Positions 43,621 to 53,391 are shown, counted from the stretch's first letter. The stretch is DNA of 64,000 nucleotides from Candidatus Heimdallarchaeota archaeon LC_3 (GCA_001940645.1 MDVS01000024.1:1-64000); one strand, 5' to 3'. Numbers and translations: made by a program. The notes: a model not told the origin generated them from the letters alone.

Positions 43621-43907
43621 ACCAAAAAATGAATATTATTATCTTTTCTTTATAATACAAGTAGTTTTAAAACTAGTTCTTAATATAATACTAAAAAAGA
43701 AAAATAAATATTTTTTTTATAGCTTATTATCCTCTATATAAATAATAAATTGAAAATTTATATTTATTGTCTTTTTGTAAATTAATATTATGGTCATTTA
43801 AAGAAAATTATATAAATAGATTAATTATAATGAAAAAAAAAGAAAATAAAAATTACAATCTAATAGAAATAAATAATCTCAAATTAGTATACTTTAAAGG
43901 GTAGAAA
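43621..43907. other. Intergenic region, no gene seen
   Basis: About 290 bases of almost pure A/T, upstream of the GTPase gene. Several TATA-like boxes occur by composition alone, so none can be assigned. Confidence 0.4.
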
Positions 43908-44489
43908 ATGGCACCTAATGGGTTGATTGATGATCAAAGAATAATAAATATCAAGATATCAATAATTGGGGAAGGATATGTAGGAAAAACCAGCTTTAGG
44001 AAACAATTTTTAGGCCAAGGTTTTTCAATTGAATACTTAGCTACTCTTGGCGCAGATTTTGCTATAAAAACTTTAGAACATAATGGAATTACATGGAGAT
44101 TACAGATTTGGGACATTGCAGGACAACCGAGGTTCAACCAGATCAGAAAGAACTTTTTCACTGGATCGCAAATTGCTTTTGTTATGTACGCAGTTAATGA
44201 TAAACAATCCCTTAATCAAGTCATGGATTGGGTTAATGAGATTTGGGAAAACAATGGAAAAGGTAAAGTTCCAATATTGCTGTTAGGAAACAAAATTGAT
44301 TTACGAGAATCGGTGGAAGATTGTTTGACTTTAGATGATTGTAAAAAAATTCGCAATGAAATAGAATCATTCGTTGATTTCAAGGTTCCTTTCTTTGAAA
44401 CTTCTGCTAAAACTGGTGAAAACGTAAATGATGCTTTCCAAAAAATTATTAGCGAATTTGTTTCATTTTATAAAGTGAATTTATCCTAA
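43908..44489 (+). CDS. Ras/Rab-like small GTPase A
   Basis: 193 aa GTP-binding switch of the eukaryote-like family expanded in Asgard archaea. All boxes are present: G1 GEGYVGKTS, G2 Thr in YLATLGADF, G3 WDIAGQPRF, G4 GNKIDL and G5 ETSAKTG. The Gln after DIAG is retained, so intrinsic hydrolysis should be possible. There is no C-terminal Cys, so no prenyl anchor. A short N-terminal extension (MAPNGLIDDQR) precedes the core. It is followed by an LRR protein gene on the same strand, a possible partner. Confidence 0.93.
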   Translation: MAPNGLIDDQRIINIKISIIGEGYVGKTSFRKQFLGQGFSIEYLATLGADFAIKTLEHNGITWRLQIWDIAGQPRFNQIRKNFFTGSQIAFVMYAVNDKQSLNQVMDWVNEIWENNGKGKVPILLLGNKIDLRESVEDCLTLDDCKKIRNEIESFVDFKVPFFETSAKTGENVNDAFQKIISEFVSFYKVNLS

Positions 44490-44604
44490 TGTCTAATTCT
44501 TTGAAATAATAATAGTGACCTTTCTTAAAAAAAGAAATGTCAAATAAAATTATTATAATAATTAATTTTAATATTATCTAATGATACTTCTTAAATAGAT
44601 AACC

Positions 44605-45282
44605 ATGCCGAAATATAATTCAATAACACTTACTAATCAAGATTATAATGTTATTAAATCTTTAGAAGAAAAAATTTCAGAGCCAATTCCGTTTATTAAT
44701 CAAGGTTCTCATGGGGATCACATTAAATATAATTCTTTCGGATTTATCCCATTGAATAGTTTTATTAACAGTTTAGGTTTGTTCAACAAAAAAATTAATG
44801 AATTTTCTTTAGAAATTACTGATTTAGGTAATCTTCGTCATTTATCTTTAGGAAGAACAGGAATATCAAATGTTGGGAGTAACATTGGATTATTAGTAAA
44901 TTTAGAAAAAATTTATTTTTCATATAATAAATTAAAAACTTTGCCAGGAGAACTATTCACATTGAGTGAATTAGCAATTTTAGATTTGTCTAATAACAGG
45001 TTAAAATCTTTACCTGACAATTTAGACAATCTGACTTCTCTAAGACGACTCTTATTAAGTAATAATGATTTGAAATCTTTACCTGAAAATGTTTACAAAT
45101 TAAAAAATCTTCAAAAACTTGATTTATCAAATAATAAATTGAATACATTACCAGAAACAGTATTAAATTTGAAAAATCTTAAATATCTTAATATAACTAA
45201 TAACATATTTGATATCGACTGGATTGAGTCTTTCAAATCGAAAATTTCACAAACAAAATTTAAGGCAAAAATTATTTGGTGA
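44605..45282 (+). CDS. Leucine-rich repeat protein
   Basis: 225 aa. An N-terminal segment of about 60 aa is followed by roughly six LRR units with consensus L..L..LDLSNN.L.SLP (for example LAILDLSNNRLKSLP and LQKLDLSNNKLNTLP), close to the plant/bacterial SDS22-like and Ras-binding LRR type. It has no membrane helix, so it is a cytosolic binding protein. It lies 115 bases after GTPase A in the same direction. LRR-GTPase pairing is familiar from ROCO and SHOC2-type systems, but the link here is inferred. Confidence 0.85.
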   Translation: MPKYNSITLTNQDYNVIKSLEEKISEPIPFINQGSHGDHIKYNSFGFIPLNSFINSLGLFNKKINEFSLEITDLGNLRHLSLGRTGISNVGSNIGLLVNLEKIYFSYNKLKTLPGELFTLSELAILDLSNNRLKSLPDNLDNLTSLRRLLLSNNDLKSLPENVYKLKNLQKLDLSNNKLNTLPETVLNLKNLKYLNITNNIFDIDWIESFKSKISQTKFKAKIIW

Positions 45283-45490
45283 AAAGTCACAAAGAATGAT
45301 AATTGTACTAATGATTATGTGATAGAATTGAAATTATTTATCATTTAATGCTTACAATACTTTTCTACAATATTAGATTACACCTGTTGAGAACCGATAT
45401 CTTTAACTTCTTCCTTTAATTCATAATTTTAATCCATGTCTGCTATTTTTCTACAGGAACATTTTAATTTACCAAAATAGGAGTATTTTC

Positions 45491-45518
45491 AAAAAAAAAA
45501 GTAAGAGGGAATTTTCCC
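45491..45518 (-). terminator. Hairpin/poly-T terminator of branched-chain aminotransferase gene
   Basis: Read on the minus strand, a short GGGAA/TTCCC inverted repeat is followed within seven bases by ten T residues, about 20 bases after the stop codon. Confidence 0.55.
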
Positions 45519-45535
45519 TGATCTGAAAGAATTTC

Positions 45536-46657
45536 TTAATTATCTACTGGAACGATCCAGTTGTGTTTATCAGCGATTCTTCCGCGTTGGATTCCAACCA
45601 ATGTGTCATATAATTCTTGACTAATCGGTCCGATATTGAAATCATTAATTATATGTTCCTGATCCTTATAAATCAAATTACCTACAGGTGCAATTACGGC
45701 AGCTGTGCCAATTCCAAATGTTTCAGTTATAGAACCAGATTCAATATCTTTAACAACATCTTTAATAGATAAAGACTCTTCCTTATAAGAAATCCCAAGA
45801 TCTCTACATATTTGTAGAACAGAATCCCTAGTAATCCCAGGTAATATTGTCCCACTATCTAAGGGAGCAGTATAAACTATATCATCTTTGACTAGAGCAA
45901 AATTCATGGCACCAACTTCTTCAATGTATTCACGATGAATAACATCAAGCCAGAGAACCTGTGGTGCTCCATATTTTGCTGCATCCTCTAAAGCTTTTAG
46001 AGAAGCAGCGTAATTACCACCAGCTTTGGCGAATCCTGTTCCACCAGGTGAAGCGCGAACGTATTTATCTGAAACATGAATTTTAATCGGTTTGAATCCT
46101 TCAGGAAAGTAAGGACCTGAGGGGCTTAATATAATGAAGAATTTGTATTCCTTTGAAGGTCTCACGCCAAGGATGGGCTGAGTCGCAATAATTGTTGGAC
46201 GTAAATATAATGATGCTCCTTCAGCATTTGGTACCCAATCTTTTTCTAAACTTACAAGTTTTTTTAATCCAGTTAAAAATACATTTGGATCAAAATTTGG
46301 TATACACATTCTTTCAGCTGATTCATTCATCCGGAATGCATTTTGATCTGGTCTAAAAAGAACTATTCGGCCATTATCTTGACGAAATGCTTTCATTCCC
46401 TCAAAGATCTCTTGTGCGTAATGAAAAACAAGTGCAGCTGGATCTAACTTGAATGATTCATGTTTTTTTATCACAGGAGTTTGCCACTTGTTATCTGTAT
46501 ACTCCATACTAAACATTCTATCAGCAAAATACTTTCCGAAACCAAGATTATCAGGTGATGATAATATGTCTTTAGATTTTGTTGGTCCTTCTAAAGGAAG
46601 TATCTTTATCGGCACATCTACCGTTTCCGGCATTTTTGTCGGGGTCACTATAACCAT
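45536..46657 (-). CDS. ilvE: Branched-chain amino acid aminotransferase
   Basis: PLP enzyme of fold type IV exchanging amino groups between leucine/isoleucine/valine and 2-oxoglutarate. 373 aa, longer than the usual bacterial IlvE and close to the eukaryote-type (BCAT) group. PALVFHYAQEIFEGMKAFR, SLYLRPTIIATQP, GFAKAGGNYAASL (PLP-binding Lys near 212) and QVLWLD are present. The ATG start is preceded by GAGGAAGGAAAGG. Monocistronic, with its own terminator. Confidence 0.92.
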   Translation of the reverse strand: MVIVTPTKMPETVDVPIKILPLEGPTKSKDILSSPDNLGFGKYFADRMFSMEYTDNKWQTPVIKKHESFKLDPAALVFHYAQEIFEGMKAFRQDNGRIVLFRPDQNAFRMNESAERMCIPNFDPNVFLTGLKKLVSLEKDWVPNAEGASLYLRPTIIATQPILGVRPSKEYKFFIILSPSGPYFPEGFKPIKIHVSDKYVRASPGGTGFAKAGGNYAASLKALEDAAKYGAPQVLWLDVIHREYIEEVGAMNFALVKDDIVYTAPLDSGTILPGITRDSVLQICRDLGISYKEESLSIKDVVKDIESGSITETFGIGTAAVIAPVGNLIYKDQEHIINDFNIGPISQELYDTLVGIQRGRIADKHNWIVPVDN

Positions 46658-47085
46658 ATCCTTTCCTTCCTCATATAATTAACTATATTTCTTATCACAG
46701 TTTATAACCCTTACGGGTTTCTAGGATGACTAATATAACATATTCTATTATTTGTTTTATAATTTAGTATTACAGAATGAGATAAAAAGCGAATTAATAT
46801 ATTCCTTAATTTTAAGCAATGGATCTTAGATATTTTCCTTAAAATATCTAATTTATTATTTTTATTGGGGTGTAATACTTCTAAATTTATAGATTTCTTG
46901 AAATTAAACTTTTTTAAATGGAGTTTAATCATTATTTTGGAATTAATTTTCGAACTTAAATTTATAGAGGTAGCATAGTCAACCATAGATTTTAATAATC
47001 AATGAAATCAAGAATTAAATTGATTTATTGATAAATTTGAAAAGAAAATCTTACTAATTACAAATTTCTCTGGTGAATTTTCAAT
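46658..47085. other. Divergent intergenic region
   Basis: About 430 bases between the aminotransferase and the HTH_10 regulator. It contains the perfect hairpin at 46826-46851 and a GGTGA ribosome site at 47073-47077. A 91-codon minus-strand frame (46711-46986) has no support and is not called. Confidence 0.5.
46826..46851. repeat. Perfect 11-bp inverted repeat
   Basis: TTAGATATTTT-CCTT-AAAATATCTAA is a perfect stem of 11 pairs with a four-base loop, lying roughly midway between two divergent genes. It could be an operator or an RNA hairpin; I see no second copy in the window. Confidence 0.5.
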
Positions 47086-47832
47086 ATGGTTTATGAAATA
47101 CGTGTTAGGTTAAAACATTCATGTCCTTTTTTACGATTTTCAAAATTGTTCGATAAAGAACCAATTTATAGTTATTGTTCACGTACTCATGATGTTATTA
47201 GACTTCCTGAAAAGCTCTCTGAGAGTAAGAAATCAAAAGCTCAGAAATTATTTCCTAATTTTGCAAGTTGGAAAGTTAATTCTCCTTCAAGTTCGTCTCA
47301 ACCCTCAATTATATCTATGGACTGTGTTTGTGGAGTGGTTTATTATCATACAATATCGAGTGTGGTAAGACAAAACGGTGGTGTCCCTCTATATCCAGTA
47401 ACGTATTCTGATGGTTGGGAATTTAGAAAAATAATTTGTTTTGATGATGATGACGTAAACAATGTTATAAATGCGATAAAGGAAAAAATTTTAGAAGAAA
47501 ATGAACTTAAGGAGAAAAATGAATATAAGACTGGGCATAGAGAACTAGCTGTTTTTGAGGAATTAGAAATTAATAACATTGGAGAAGATGGTCTTTTTAG
47601 AGCACAAACTTTCTTCATGTCTGATATTATACATAATTTAACCAATTTAGAATTAAAATTGTTCCTGTTAGCGTATGAAGAAGGTTATTACGACATTCCA
47701 AGGAGAGTAAAATTAGAAGAAATTGGAAAGAAAATAGGAAAAAGTAGACAAGCTATAGGCAAAACATTACGAAATGTAGAATCAAAGTTGATTAATTCGG
47801 TTGCTCCATTCTTACTTCTGGATAGTGAATAA
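47086..47832 (+). CDS. HTH_10 (bacterio-opsin activator-type) transcription regulator
   Basis: 248 aa. The C-terminal 65 residues are a clear HTH_10 domain (LTNLELKLFLLAYEEGYYDIPRR then IGKKIGKSRQAIGKTLR). The N-terminal region of about 180 aa contains several Cys/His (HSCPFL, YCSRTH, DCVCG) that could bind metal or form a sensing site. Such one-component regulators are typical of archaea. It is transcribed towards malQ 35 bases away, so it may share its unit or control it. Confidence 0.85.
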   Translation: MVYEIRVRLKHSCPFLRFSKLFDKEPIYSYCSRTHDVIRLPEKLSESKKSKAQKLFPNFASWKVNSPSSSSQPSIISMDCVCGVVYYHTISSVVRQNGGVPLYPVTYSDGWEFRKIICFDDDDVNNVINAIKEKILEENELKEKNEYKTGHRELAVFEELEINNIGEDGLFRAQTFFMSDIIHNLTNLELKLFLLAYEEGYYDIPRRVKLEEIGKKIGKSRQAIGKTLRNVESKLINSVAPFLLLDSE

Positions 47833-47867
47833 TATCATTAAAGAAAATAAATACTAGGATTATGTTT

Positions 47868-49394
47868 ATGAACAAAATTTCAAAAAAATCGACAGAACAC
47901 CTTTTTCTACCTGACCGCGCTGGGGGAATAATTCTTCATCCAAGCTCCTTACCTGGAGATTTTGGAATAGGAGAATTATCATCGAATTTGTTTAAATTTA
48001 TAGATTATTTACATAAATACGGAATAAAGTTATGGCAAATTTTACCTCTAGGACCGACCGGATTTGGTGATTCTCCTTATTCCAGTTTTTCTGCATTTGC
48101 TGGGAATCCTCTCTTAATAAGTATAGAAAGATTAATTGATGACAATAATATTGCTAAAGGTACAATTGAAGATCTCAAAAAATTACCAAAAAATTTTGTA
48201 GATTTTGGATCCTTGATTCCGTTAAAATGGAAAGCTTTATTCCAATCATATGAAGCATTTAAGGAAAAAAAAAATAAGAAAAACTCCTTATATGAGAAAT
48301 TTAAGAAATTAAATGAATTCTGGTTACATAATTTTGCTGTCTTTATGGCATTGAAAGAGTATCATAACGGGGTATCATGGGATAAATGGGATAAAAAATA
48401 CAAGTTTAGAGAGAAAAATGAATTAATAAAATGGTCAAAAGAGTACAAAGATAAAATAGAATTTCAAAAATACGTTCAATACCTATTTCATAGTCAGTGG
48501 TCAGAAATTAAACAATATTCCAACAATATGGGGATATGCATAATTGGAGATGTACCAATTTTTGTAGCTTACGATAGTGCAGATGTTTGGTCAAATACTA
48601 GGCTTTTTAATTTAAATGATGCTTTAAAACCGAATTTTGTCTCAGGTGTTCCTCCTGATGCTTTTAGCTCTACTGGACAAAGATGGGGAAATCCTCTATA
48701 TAGGTGGGATATTATAAAGAAAGAAAAATATTTGTGGTGGTTACAAAGATTTAAATTTTCACTTTTACAAATGGATATTATAAGATTAGACCATTTTCGT
48801 GGATTTGAAGCATGTTGGCAAGTACCTGCTTCAGAAACTACAGCAATTAATGGTAAATGGATAAAAGGACCTGGAAAAGAATTTTTAAAAGTATTACAAA
48901 AAAATTTAGGATATTTACCAATTATAGCAGAAGATTTAGGGATTATAACAAAAGAAGTTGATGATTTAAGAAAATATTTTAATTTTCCGGGTATGAATAT
49001 TCTTCAATTTGCATTTGATGATCAAAATATTGAGGAAAATAAATACTACCCAAAAAATTATCACGTTAACAGCGTTGTTTATCCTGGAACTCATGATAAT
49101 TCGACTACTTTAAGTTGGTTTCAATCAATAAATGGTGCTCTTCAACTTAAAGTAAAAAATTTATTAGAGACAGATGAAGATCACATAGTTAGAGACTTTA
49201 TAAAATTAGCATGGTCTTCTGTATCGAAATATGCTATTATTTCCTTACAAGATTTGATGAGATTAGATGATAAAGCTAGAATGAATTTTCCTGGTAAAGC
49301 TAGAGATAATTGGAATTGGAGATTTGAATGGAAAGACATTTCAGACCACTATTGGGAAGAATTAAAAAATTTTTCTCTAAAATATAAGAGATAA
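47868..49394 (+). CDS. malQ: 4-α-glucanotransferase (amylomaltase, GH77)
   Basis: Disproportionating enzyme that transfers α-1,4-glucan chains. About 508 aa, full length. DRAGGIILHPSSLPGDFGIG near the N-terminus, then the GH77 catalytic trio: nucleophile in IRLDHFRGF, acid/base in IAEDLG and transition-state Asp in GTHDNST. The C-terminal NWNWRF is also typical. The ATG at 47868 is preferred over 47862 because AGGA lies eight bases upstream. Together with the GH57 enzyme it implies glycogen-like storage or maltodextrin metabolism. Confidence 0.94.
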   Translation: MNKISKKSTEHLFLPDRAGGIILHPSSLPGDFGIGELSSNLFKFIDYLHKYGIKLWQILPLGPTGFGDSPYSSFSAFAGNPLLISIERLIDDNNIAKGTIEDLKKLPKNFVDFGSLIPLKWKALFQSYEAFKEKKNKKNSLYEKFKKLNEFWLHNFAVFMALKEYHNGVSWDKWDKKYKFREKNELIKWSKEYKDKIEFQKYVQYLFHSQWSEIKQYSNNMGICIIGDVPIFVAYDSADVWSNTRLFNLNDALKPNFVSGVPPDAFSSTGQRWGNPLYRWDIIKKEKYLWWLQRFKFSLLQMDIIRLDHFRGFEACWQVPASETTAINGKWIKGPGKEFLKVLQKNLGYLPIIAEDLGIITKEVDDLRKYFNFPGMNILQFAFDDQNIEENKYYPKNYHVNSVVYPGTHDNSTTLSWFQSINGALQLKVKNLLETDEDHIVRDFIKLAWSSVSKYAIISLQDLMRLDDKARMNFPGKARDNWNWRFEWKDISDHYWEELKNFSLKYKR

Positions 49395-49504
49395 TCAAAA
49401 ATAAATATCTCTTGCTCATTTTTTTTGAATAATCTAGCATAAGATAGATAAATACCCAATAGCAATATAAAAAATAAGTTAATATCGAAATTCTAATAAT
49501 TTTA

Positions 49505-51190
49505 TTAACTACTTTTCAAAATATTATCAGATTTTAGAATAGTTTTTGTTTCTTGCTTTATTGTTGGAAAGTCTTGATAAACTGGTTCTAAACCTGATTG
49601 AAAATGTCTCAATCGTAAATGAGCACCACGTTTAATTTTTACTTTTGGAACTAAATTTTTATTACTATAAACTTCTTTAATTGCTTCTACAGTATAATTG
49701 ATGTGTTGTAGACTATAAACATTTCTTGGAATAGCAAATCTAACGAGATTAATGATGCTTTTCTGTTGCTCTACTGATTTTTTATCCCATTCAAATGCAA
49801 ATGCTCCTAATTCACAGGCACGAATACCATAGTGTTTAATAAGTTCTATAGTTATACCGACTCCTCCAAAATCATCGATTTTTAAATTTGTTCCTTCTAA
49901 AAACTTATCAGTTTCAATATACACTGCATGTCCTCCAGCTGGAAGAATTATTGGAACTCCTGATTTAGCTAATTTTCTAGCAAAATCTCTTACCTGTAAA
50001 ATTCTGTTATGTAAGTAAGATTCTTTAACAATTTCAAATAATCCTGCAGTAAGAGCCATTATGTCTCTTCCGCTTAATCCTCCATAACTATCATTTCCAA
50101 ATGTTAAGATTTGCCTTTCTTTTAGTCTTATACCTATATCCATATTATCTATTGAATATTTTTGCTGAAAAACACCTAAGTCTTTAAAGAATAAACCACC
50201 ACCCATATTTGAGAGTCCATCTTTTTTAAAACTGATAGTAAACCCATCTACAAGCGAAAAACATTCTTGAATAATTTTTTTAATTGAAAATCCTTGATAT
50301 TCAGACTCAAAACGTTTTATGAAATAAGCATTCTCTGCAAAACGGCAAGCATCAAAGAAAAACGGAATATTATAATTTTCAGAGATCTTTTTGACATCTC
50401 TCATATTTTTTAAAGAAACAGGTTGTCCTCCACCGGTATTATTCGTTATTGTTAAATAAATTATTGGAATAGATTCTGGTCCTTTTTCTTCAATAAAAGC
50501 TTTTAATTTCTCAATATTCATATCTCCTTTGAAAGGATTAATTTTATCCATCATTGTGTAATCAAATGAGTTTAATAAATTATCAGAAAAGAAATTAACT
50601 GGTTCGATACCAGAAGCACTAATATTAGCTTCAGTGGTATCAAAATGACCATTATTGGGAATGAAGTACTTTCTATTCGAATTAATAGAATTTAATACGT
50701 CTTTAAGAGTAGAAAACAGAAGAAACTCTGCACATCTTCCCTGTGGAACAATGAAAGTATTAGGCCTTATCAACTGGTTAACCCCTCCATTAACAAATCC
50801 TCCTTGAAAGTTTGTTAAATATAAATCATTAAGTAATAACTCCACATTTTGTTCATCGTTTAAAACATGTTTTAAAACAAATTTCGGATTGTCTCCTCTT
50901 TCAAAAGTGTCTCTTATTGCATCTAGCAAGACATAATATCCTTTATTTCGGCCATATGACTCATCTCCATGAAACATAGATGCCCATTGTAGGTCAGTCA
51001 TTGATGTAGCTCCTGAATCAGATAAATAATCTACAACTAACAAATCTGCAGGAAAGGAAAATACATTAAATTCTGTTTCTTGTTGAGCCATTGCACGTTG
51101 GTCAAGGGTAACCTTTTTTATTGTCCTAACTACTAGTGTTTTACTTGCTGGTACTGGTACTCCTAATTTATCCATTGTTTTATAAGTCAT
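49505..51190 (-). CDS. tnaA: Tryptophanase/tyrosine phenol-lyase family β-eliminating lyase
   Basis: PLP-dependent lyase that splits tryptophan into indole, pyruvate and ammonia (or tyrosine to phenol). SDSGATSMTDLQWASM, VPQGRCAE, NNTGGGQPVSLKN, DACRFAENAYFIK and the PLP-lysine segment FKKDGLSNMGG are in family order. At 561 aa it is about 90 longer than E. coli TnaA. Roughly 50 residues are inserted before VPQGR (FVLKHVLNDEQN and what follows), and about 20 are added at the C-terminus. Tryptophan versus tyrosine specificity cannot be read off. Monocistronic. Confidence 0.85.
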   Translation of the reverse strand: MTYKTMDKLGVPVPASKTLVVRTIKKVTLDQRAMAQQETEFNVFSFPADLLVVDYLSDSGATSMTDLQWASMFHGDESYGRNKGYYVLLDAIRDTFERGDNPKFVLKHVLNDEQNVELLLNDLYLTNFQGGFVNGGVNQLIRPNTFIVPQGRCAEFLLFSTLKDVLNSINSNRKYFIPNNGHFDTTEANISASGIEPVNFFSDNLLNSFDYTMMDKINPFKGDMNIEKLKAFIEEKGPESIPIIYLTITNNTGGGQPVSLKNMRDVKKISENYNIPFFFDACRFAENAYFIKRFESEYQGFSIKKIIQECFSLVDGFTISFKKDGLSNMGGGLFFKDLGVFQQKYSIDNMDIGIRLKERQILTFGNDSYGGLSGRDIMALTAGLFEIVKESYLHNRILQVRDFARKLAKSGVPIILPAGGHAVYIETDKFLEGTNLKIDDFGGVGITIELIKHYGIRACELGAFAFEWDKKSVEQQKSIINLVRFAIPRNVYSLQHINYTVEAIKEVYSNKNLVPKVKIKRGAHLRLRHFQSGLEPVYQDFPTIKQETKTILKSDNILKSS

Positions 51191-51726
51191 TTAACCACTC
51201 AAAAGTAATTTAAACCAATATGGCGATTTTAATATGAATATTTAGTTTTCGTAAATTAACCTTTTTTTTGTTCGTGCTTATAACTCATTTTTGTTTTCAC
51301 AGGATTTAAACTCTTATTTTAAGTAATCTACTCTCAATTATTTTGCAGATGTAAAAATTTCAAATAAATTCGTCTGAATTTATTATTAAAATAATTTATT
51401 GAGAAAATAAGACTTAGTTCAACCTAATTAGAATTATCCAAATTGCTGATTTAAATCAACTCTTTCCTTTGTGAAGATAATATGGTATAATCCACTATAT
51501 TCACTATATTCACAATAAAGTACGGAGTGTTACAACTACAAATCCGACTGGAATCTGGGAAGATCAGAATCGTTTGTTAAGTTTTTTAAAATTACTTTTT
51601 ACAACCTCAAATTTGATTCTAATCCAGTGAAAAAGAGAGAATAATTCTTTTAGAAAGAATTTTATGTTTAAAGAAAAAGAAAATAAGAAAGAAAAATAGA
51701 TTACACTATTTTTAATTTAGGTTTAC
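51191..51726. other. Intergenic region with short repeats
   Basis: 536 bases. It contains a short tandem repeat (CACTATATT twice, about 51493-51511) and the hairpin at 51643-51661. No protein-coding frame or RNA gene is evident; a GC-richer patch at 51518-51572 is too short to interpret. Confidence 0.4.
51643..51661 (-). terminator. Possible terminator hairpin downstream of 156-aa membrane protein gene
   Basis: AATTCTTT-TAG-AAAGAATT is a perfect 8-bp stem about 65 bases beyond the stop of the minus-strand gene ending at 51727. A terminator role is inferred. Confidence 0.35.
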
Positions 51727-52197
51727 TTACATACTAACTGAATTTTTATTTTTTGAAGTTTTCCAATTAGAATAGTTATAGCCTACTATTGGAAGCATAA
51801 CTAAATCTAGAAAAACTAAATTAAAGATAACATTAAAGAATGATCCAAGAGCTATTGACAAAACTGAATCAAAAAGAAACCAACCAATAGCACTGATTGT
51901 TATTGCTCTCCAAATCCATGGCTCATCTTTGATAAATAATTGTCGAGTAATTATTATCAATAATATGCCCCACCCAATCATTATACCCCCAATTAATCCA
52001 AAAAGAAATTGAATCATCGTTTTAGGACCTTTTGAAATTGATTCAAACAATATATCACTATTAAATTCTGATAGATAGAAGTCCAAAAGCTCTGGTATAA
52101 AATAAGGTACTATTAGAGCGAAAAACACTCCTGAGAGTAAAATAATCCATGCTACTAAGTGTAGCAATTTTGTCCAAGTACTTGTCTTGTATTCCAT
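51727..52197 (-). CDS. Small four-helix membrane protein
   Basis: 156 aa with about four hydrophobic helices (18-34, 60-84, 93-112, 118-140). No charged residues suggestive of transport were seen. The family is not recognised. GGTGAAAAAATATGG gives a reasonable ribosome site. Confidence 0.65.
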   Translation of the reverse strand: MEYKTSTWTKLLHLVAWIILLSGVFFALIVPYFIPELLDFYLSEFNSDILFESISKGPKTMIQFLFGLIGGIMIGWGILLIIITRQLFIKDEPWIWRAITISAIGWFLFDSVLSIALGSFFNVIFNLVFLDLVMLPIVGYNYSNWKTSKNKNSVSM

Positions 52198-52396
52198 ATT
52201 TTTTCACCTGATATATAGGCTAATTCTCTCTCTATTATGATTAAGATTTAATATTTAGTCATAAAGATATATATTGTACACGGATATATTTAAGAAAAAA
52301 TGAAGAATCTATATCGGGTTTGAAATTATATTCTGAATATCTTGATGGTATTTAGTAACAAATCAAGAATCAAAAGACCACTGATAAGTGTTTGAG

Positions 52397-53131
52397 ATGA
52401 GTTTAGAATCGTTATTCTTTTCAGGTGTAAGTTTACTTTTAGGTTTAATCATGTTCTATTTTGGTTTTCGATCATTTTTGATTGATCGAATTAAATTAGA
52501 GGATTTTATTGTTCATTTAAACTTCAGCTGGTTTATTTTAGGACTATTGTGGGTTGTGATTGGTATTATAGAATTTTTTATCAAAATCAATACACTAACC
52601 CCCGTTTTAATTATAAAAGTTCTCGTTTTTTTCGCTATTCCATTTTTGTTAGAAATTTCATTATTCTACAATTCAATATTTTCAAATCGATTAATCTTTG
52701 TTGAAACTTATGTTCCCATATTAATCGGACTTTCATTTGGATTGAATCTTGGATCTTTATTTGTATCCAATTATTTATTAGACAATTTTGTTTTACTAGT
52801 GTTATCTTTTACTGGTATAATTATTTTCATTGAATTTTTAGTAATGTATAGAAGATTTAGAAAAGTTTTATTTTCTAAAAAAGAACATGATCAAACTATA
52901 TATTTTTTCAGAAAAATCATTAATGTTTCTTTATTACTACTTGTTGCTAGTTCAGCAGATATCATTATTTTTCTTGCAATCCTGATAGATGTTGAATTGA
53001 TTAGTTTAGCATCAACTTTAGTATTTTTATTCTTCTTAGGTATTAGTATTTTAGTGATTTTAGAAAATAGAAATATTTTAATTAATTTCAAAAAATTAGA
53101 TGTTTCATTGATATTAAATGAGATAAATTGA
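52397..53131 (+). CDS. Seven-helix membrane protein of unknown function
   Basis: About 244 aa with seven hydrophobic segments and short basic loops (YRRFRKVLFSKKEHD is the longest). A sensor-type 7TM fold is possible, since such N-terminal domains occur in archaeal sensor proteins, but there is no attached signalling domain. The ATG at 52397 is preferred over the GTG at 52388. It is divergent from the four-helix protein and 60 bases upstream of an RHH protein gene. Confidence 0.6.
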   Translation: MSLESLFFSGVSLLLGLIMFYFGFRSFLIDRIKLEDFIVHLNFSWFILGLLWVVIGIIEFFIKINTLTPVLIIKVLVFFAIPFLLEISLFYNSIFSNRLIFVETYVPILIGLSFGLNLGSLFVSNYLLDNFVLLVLSFTGIIIFIEFLVMYRRFRKVLFSKKEHDQTIYFFRKIINVSLLLLVASSADIIIFLAILIDVELISLASTLVFLFFLGISILVILENRNILINFKKLDVSLILNEIN

Positions 53132-53190
53132 TTTAATATTGTTAAATTTCCGAAAATTAATAAAAAGTATATCTATTTTCACTTAAAAGC

Positions 53191-53391
53191 ATGAGGCAAA
53201 ACTTGATGCCTAAAACTGGCGTAATATCTGTCCGTATGAAAAATGAAATAATGATAGAGATTCAGAAATATTCAGAAATTCTCCAAATTCGTCCATCAAC
53301 TATCATAGCATTATTAGTTGAAGATTATCTTGAATTATGGGTTAAAGAGCAATCTGAGCGTGCTTTTAAGAAAATTTGGATGAAGGACTAA
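53191..53391 (+). CDS. Ribbon-helix-helix protein
   Basis: 66 aa with the RHH pattern: a β-strand VISVRMKNE followed by two helices (MIEIQKYSEILQ and RPSTIIALLVEDYLELW). Such dimers bind DNA as repressors, including antitoxins. No toxin gene is adjacent. TATA-like AAAAAGTATATC about 25 bases upstream suggests a leaderless transcript. Confidence 0.72.
   Translation: MRQNLMPKTGVISVRMKNEIMIEIQKYSEILQIRPSTIIALLVEDYLELWVKEQSERAFKKIWMKD

Noticed and set aside
46675..46692. ATTAACTATATTTC upstream of ilvE as a possible sufB-type operator
   Set aside because: Only one half of the palindrome matches; it is better explained as TATA-like sequence of the aminotransferase promoter.
46711..46986. 91-codon minus-strand frame between ilvE and the HTH_10 gene
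   Set aside because: Low-complexity Lys/Asn/Ile composition, no ribosome site, and it spans a perfect hairpin; more likely chance in AT-rich DNA.
51493..51511. Short tandem repeat CACTATATT as a CRISPR or iteron start
   Set aside because: Only two contiguous units, no spacers and no origin features.
53191..53391. Toxin-antitoxin module
   Set aside because: An RHH protein is present, but no small toxin gene lies on either side; neighbours are a membrane protein and an aminotransferase.
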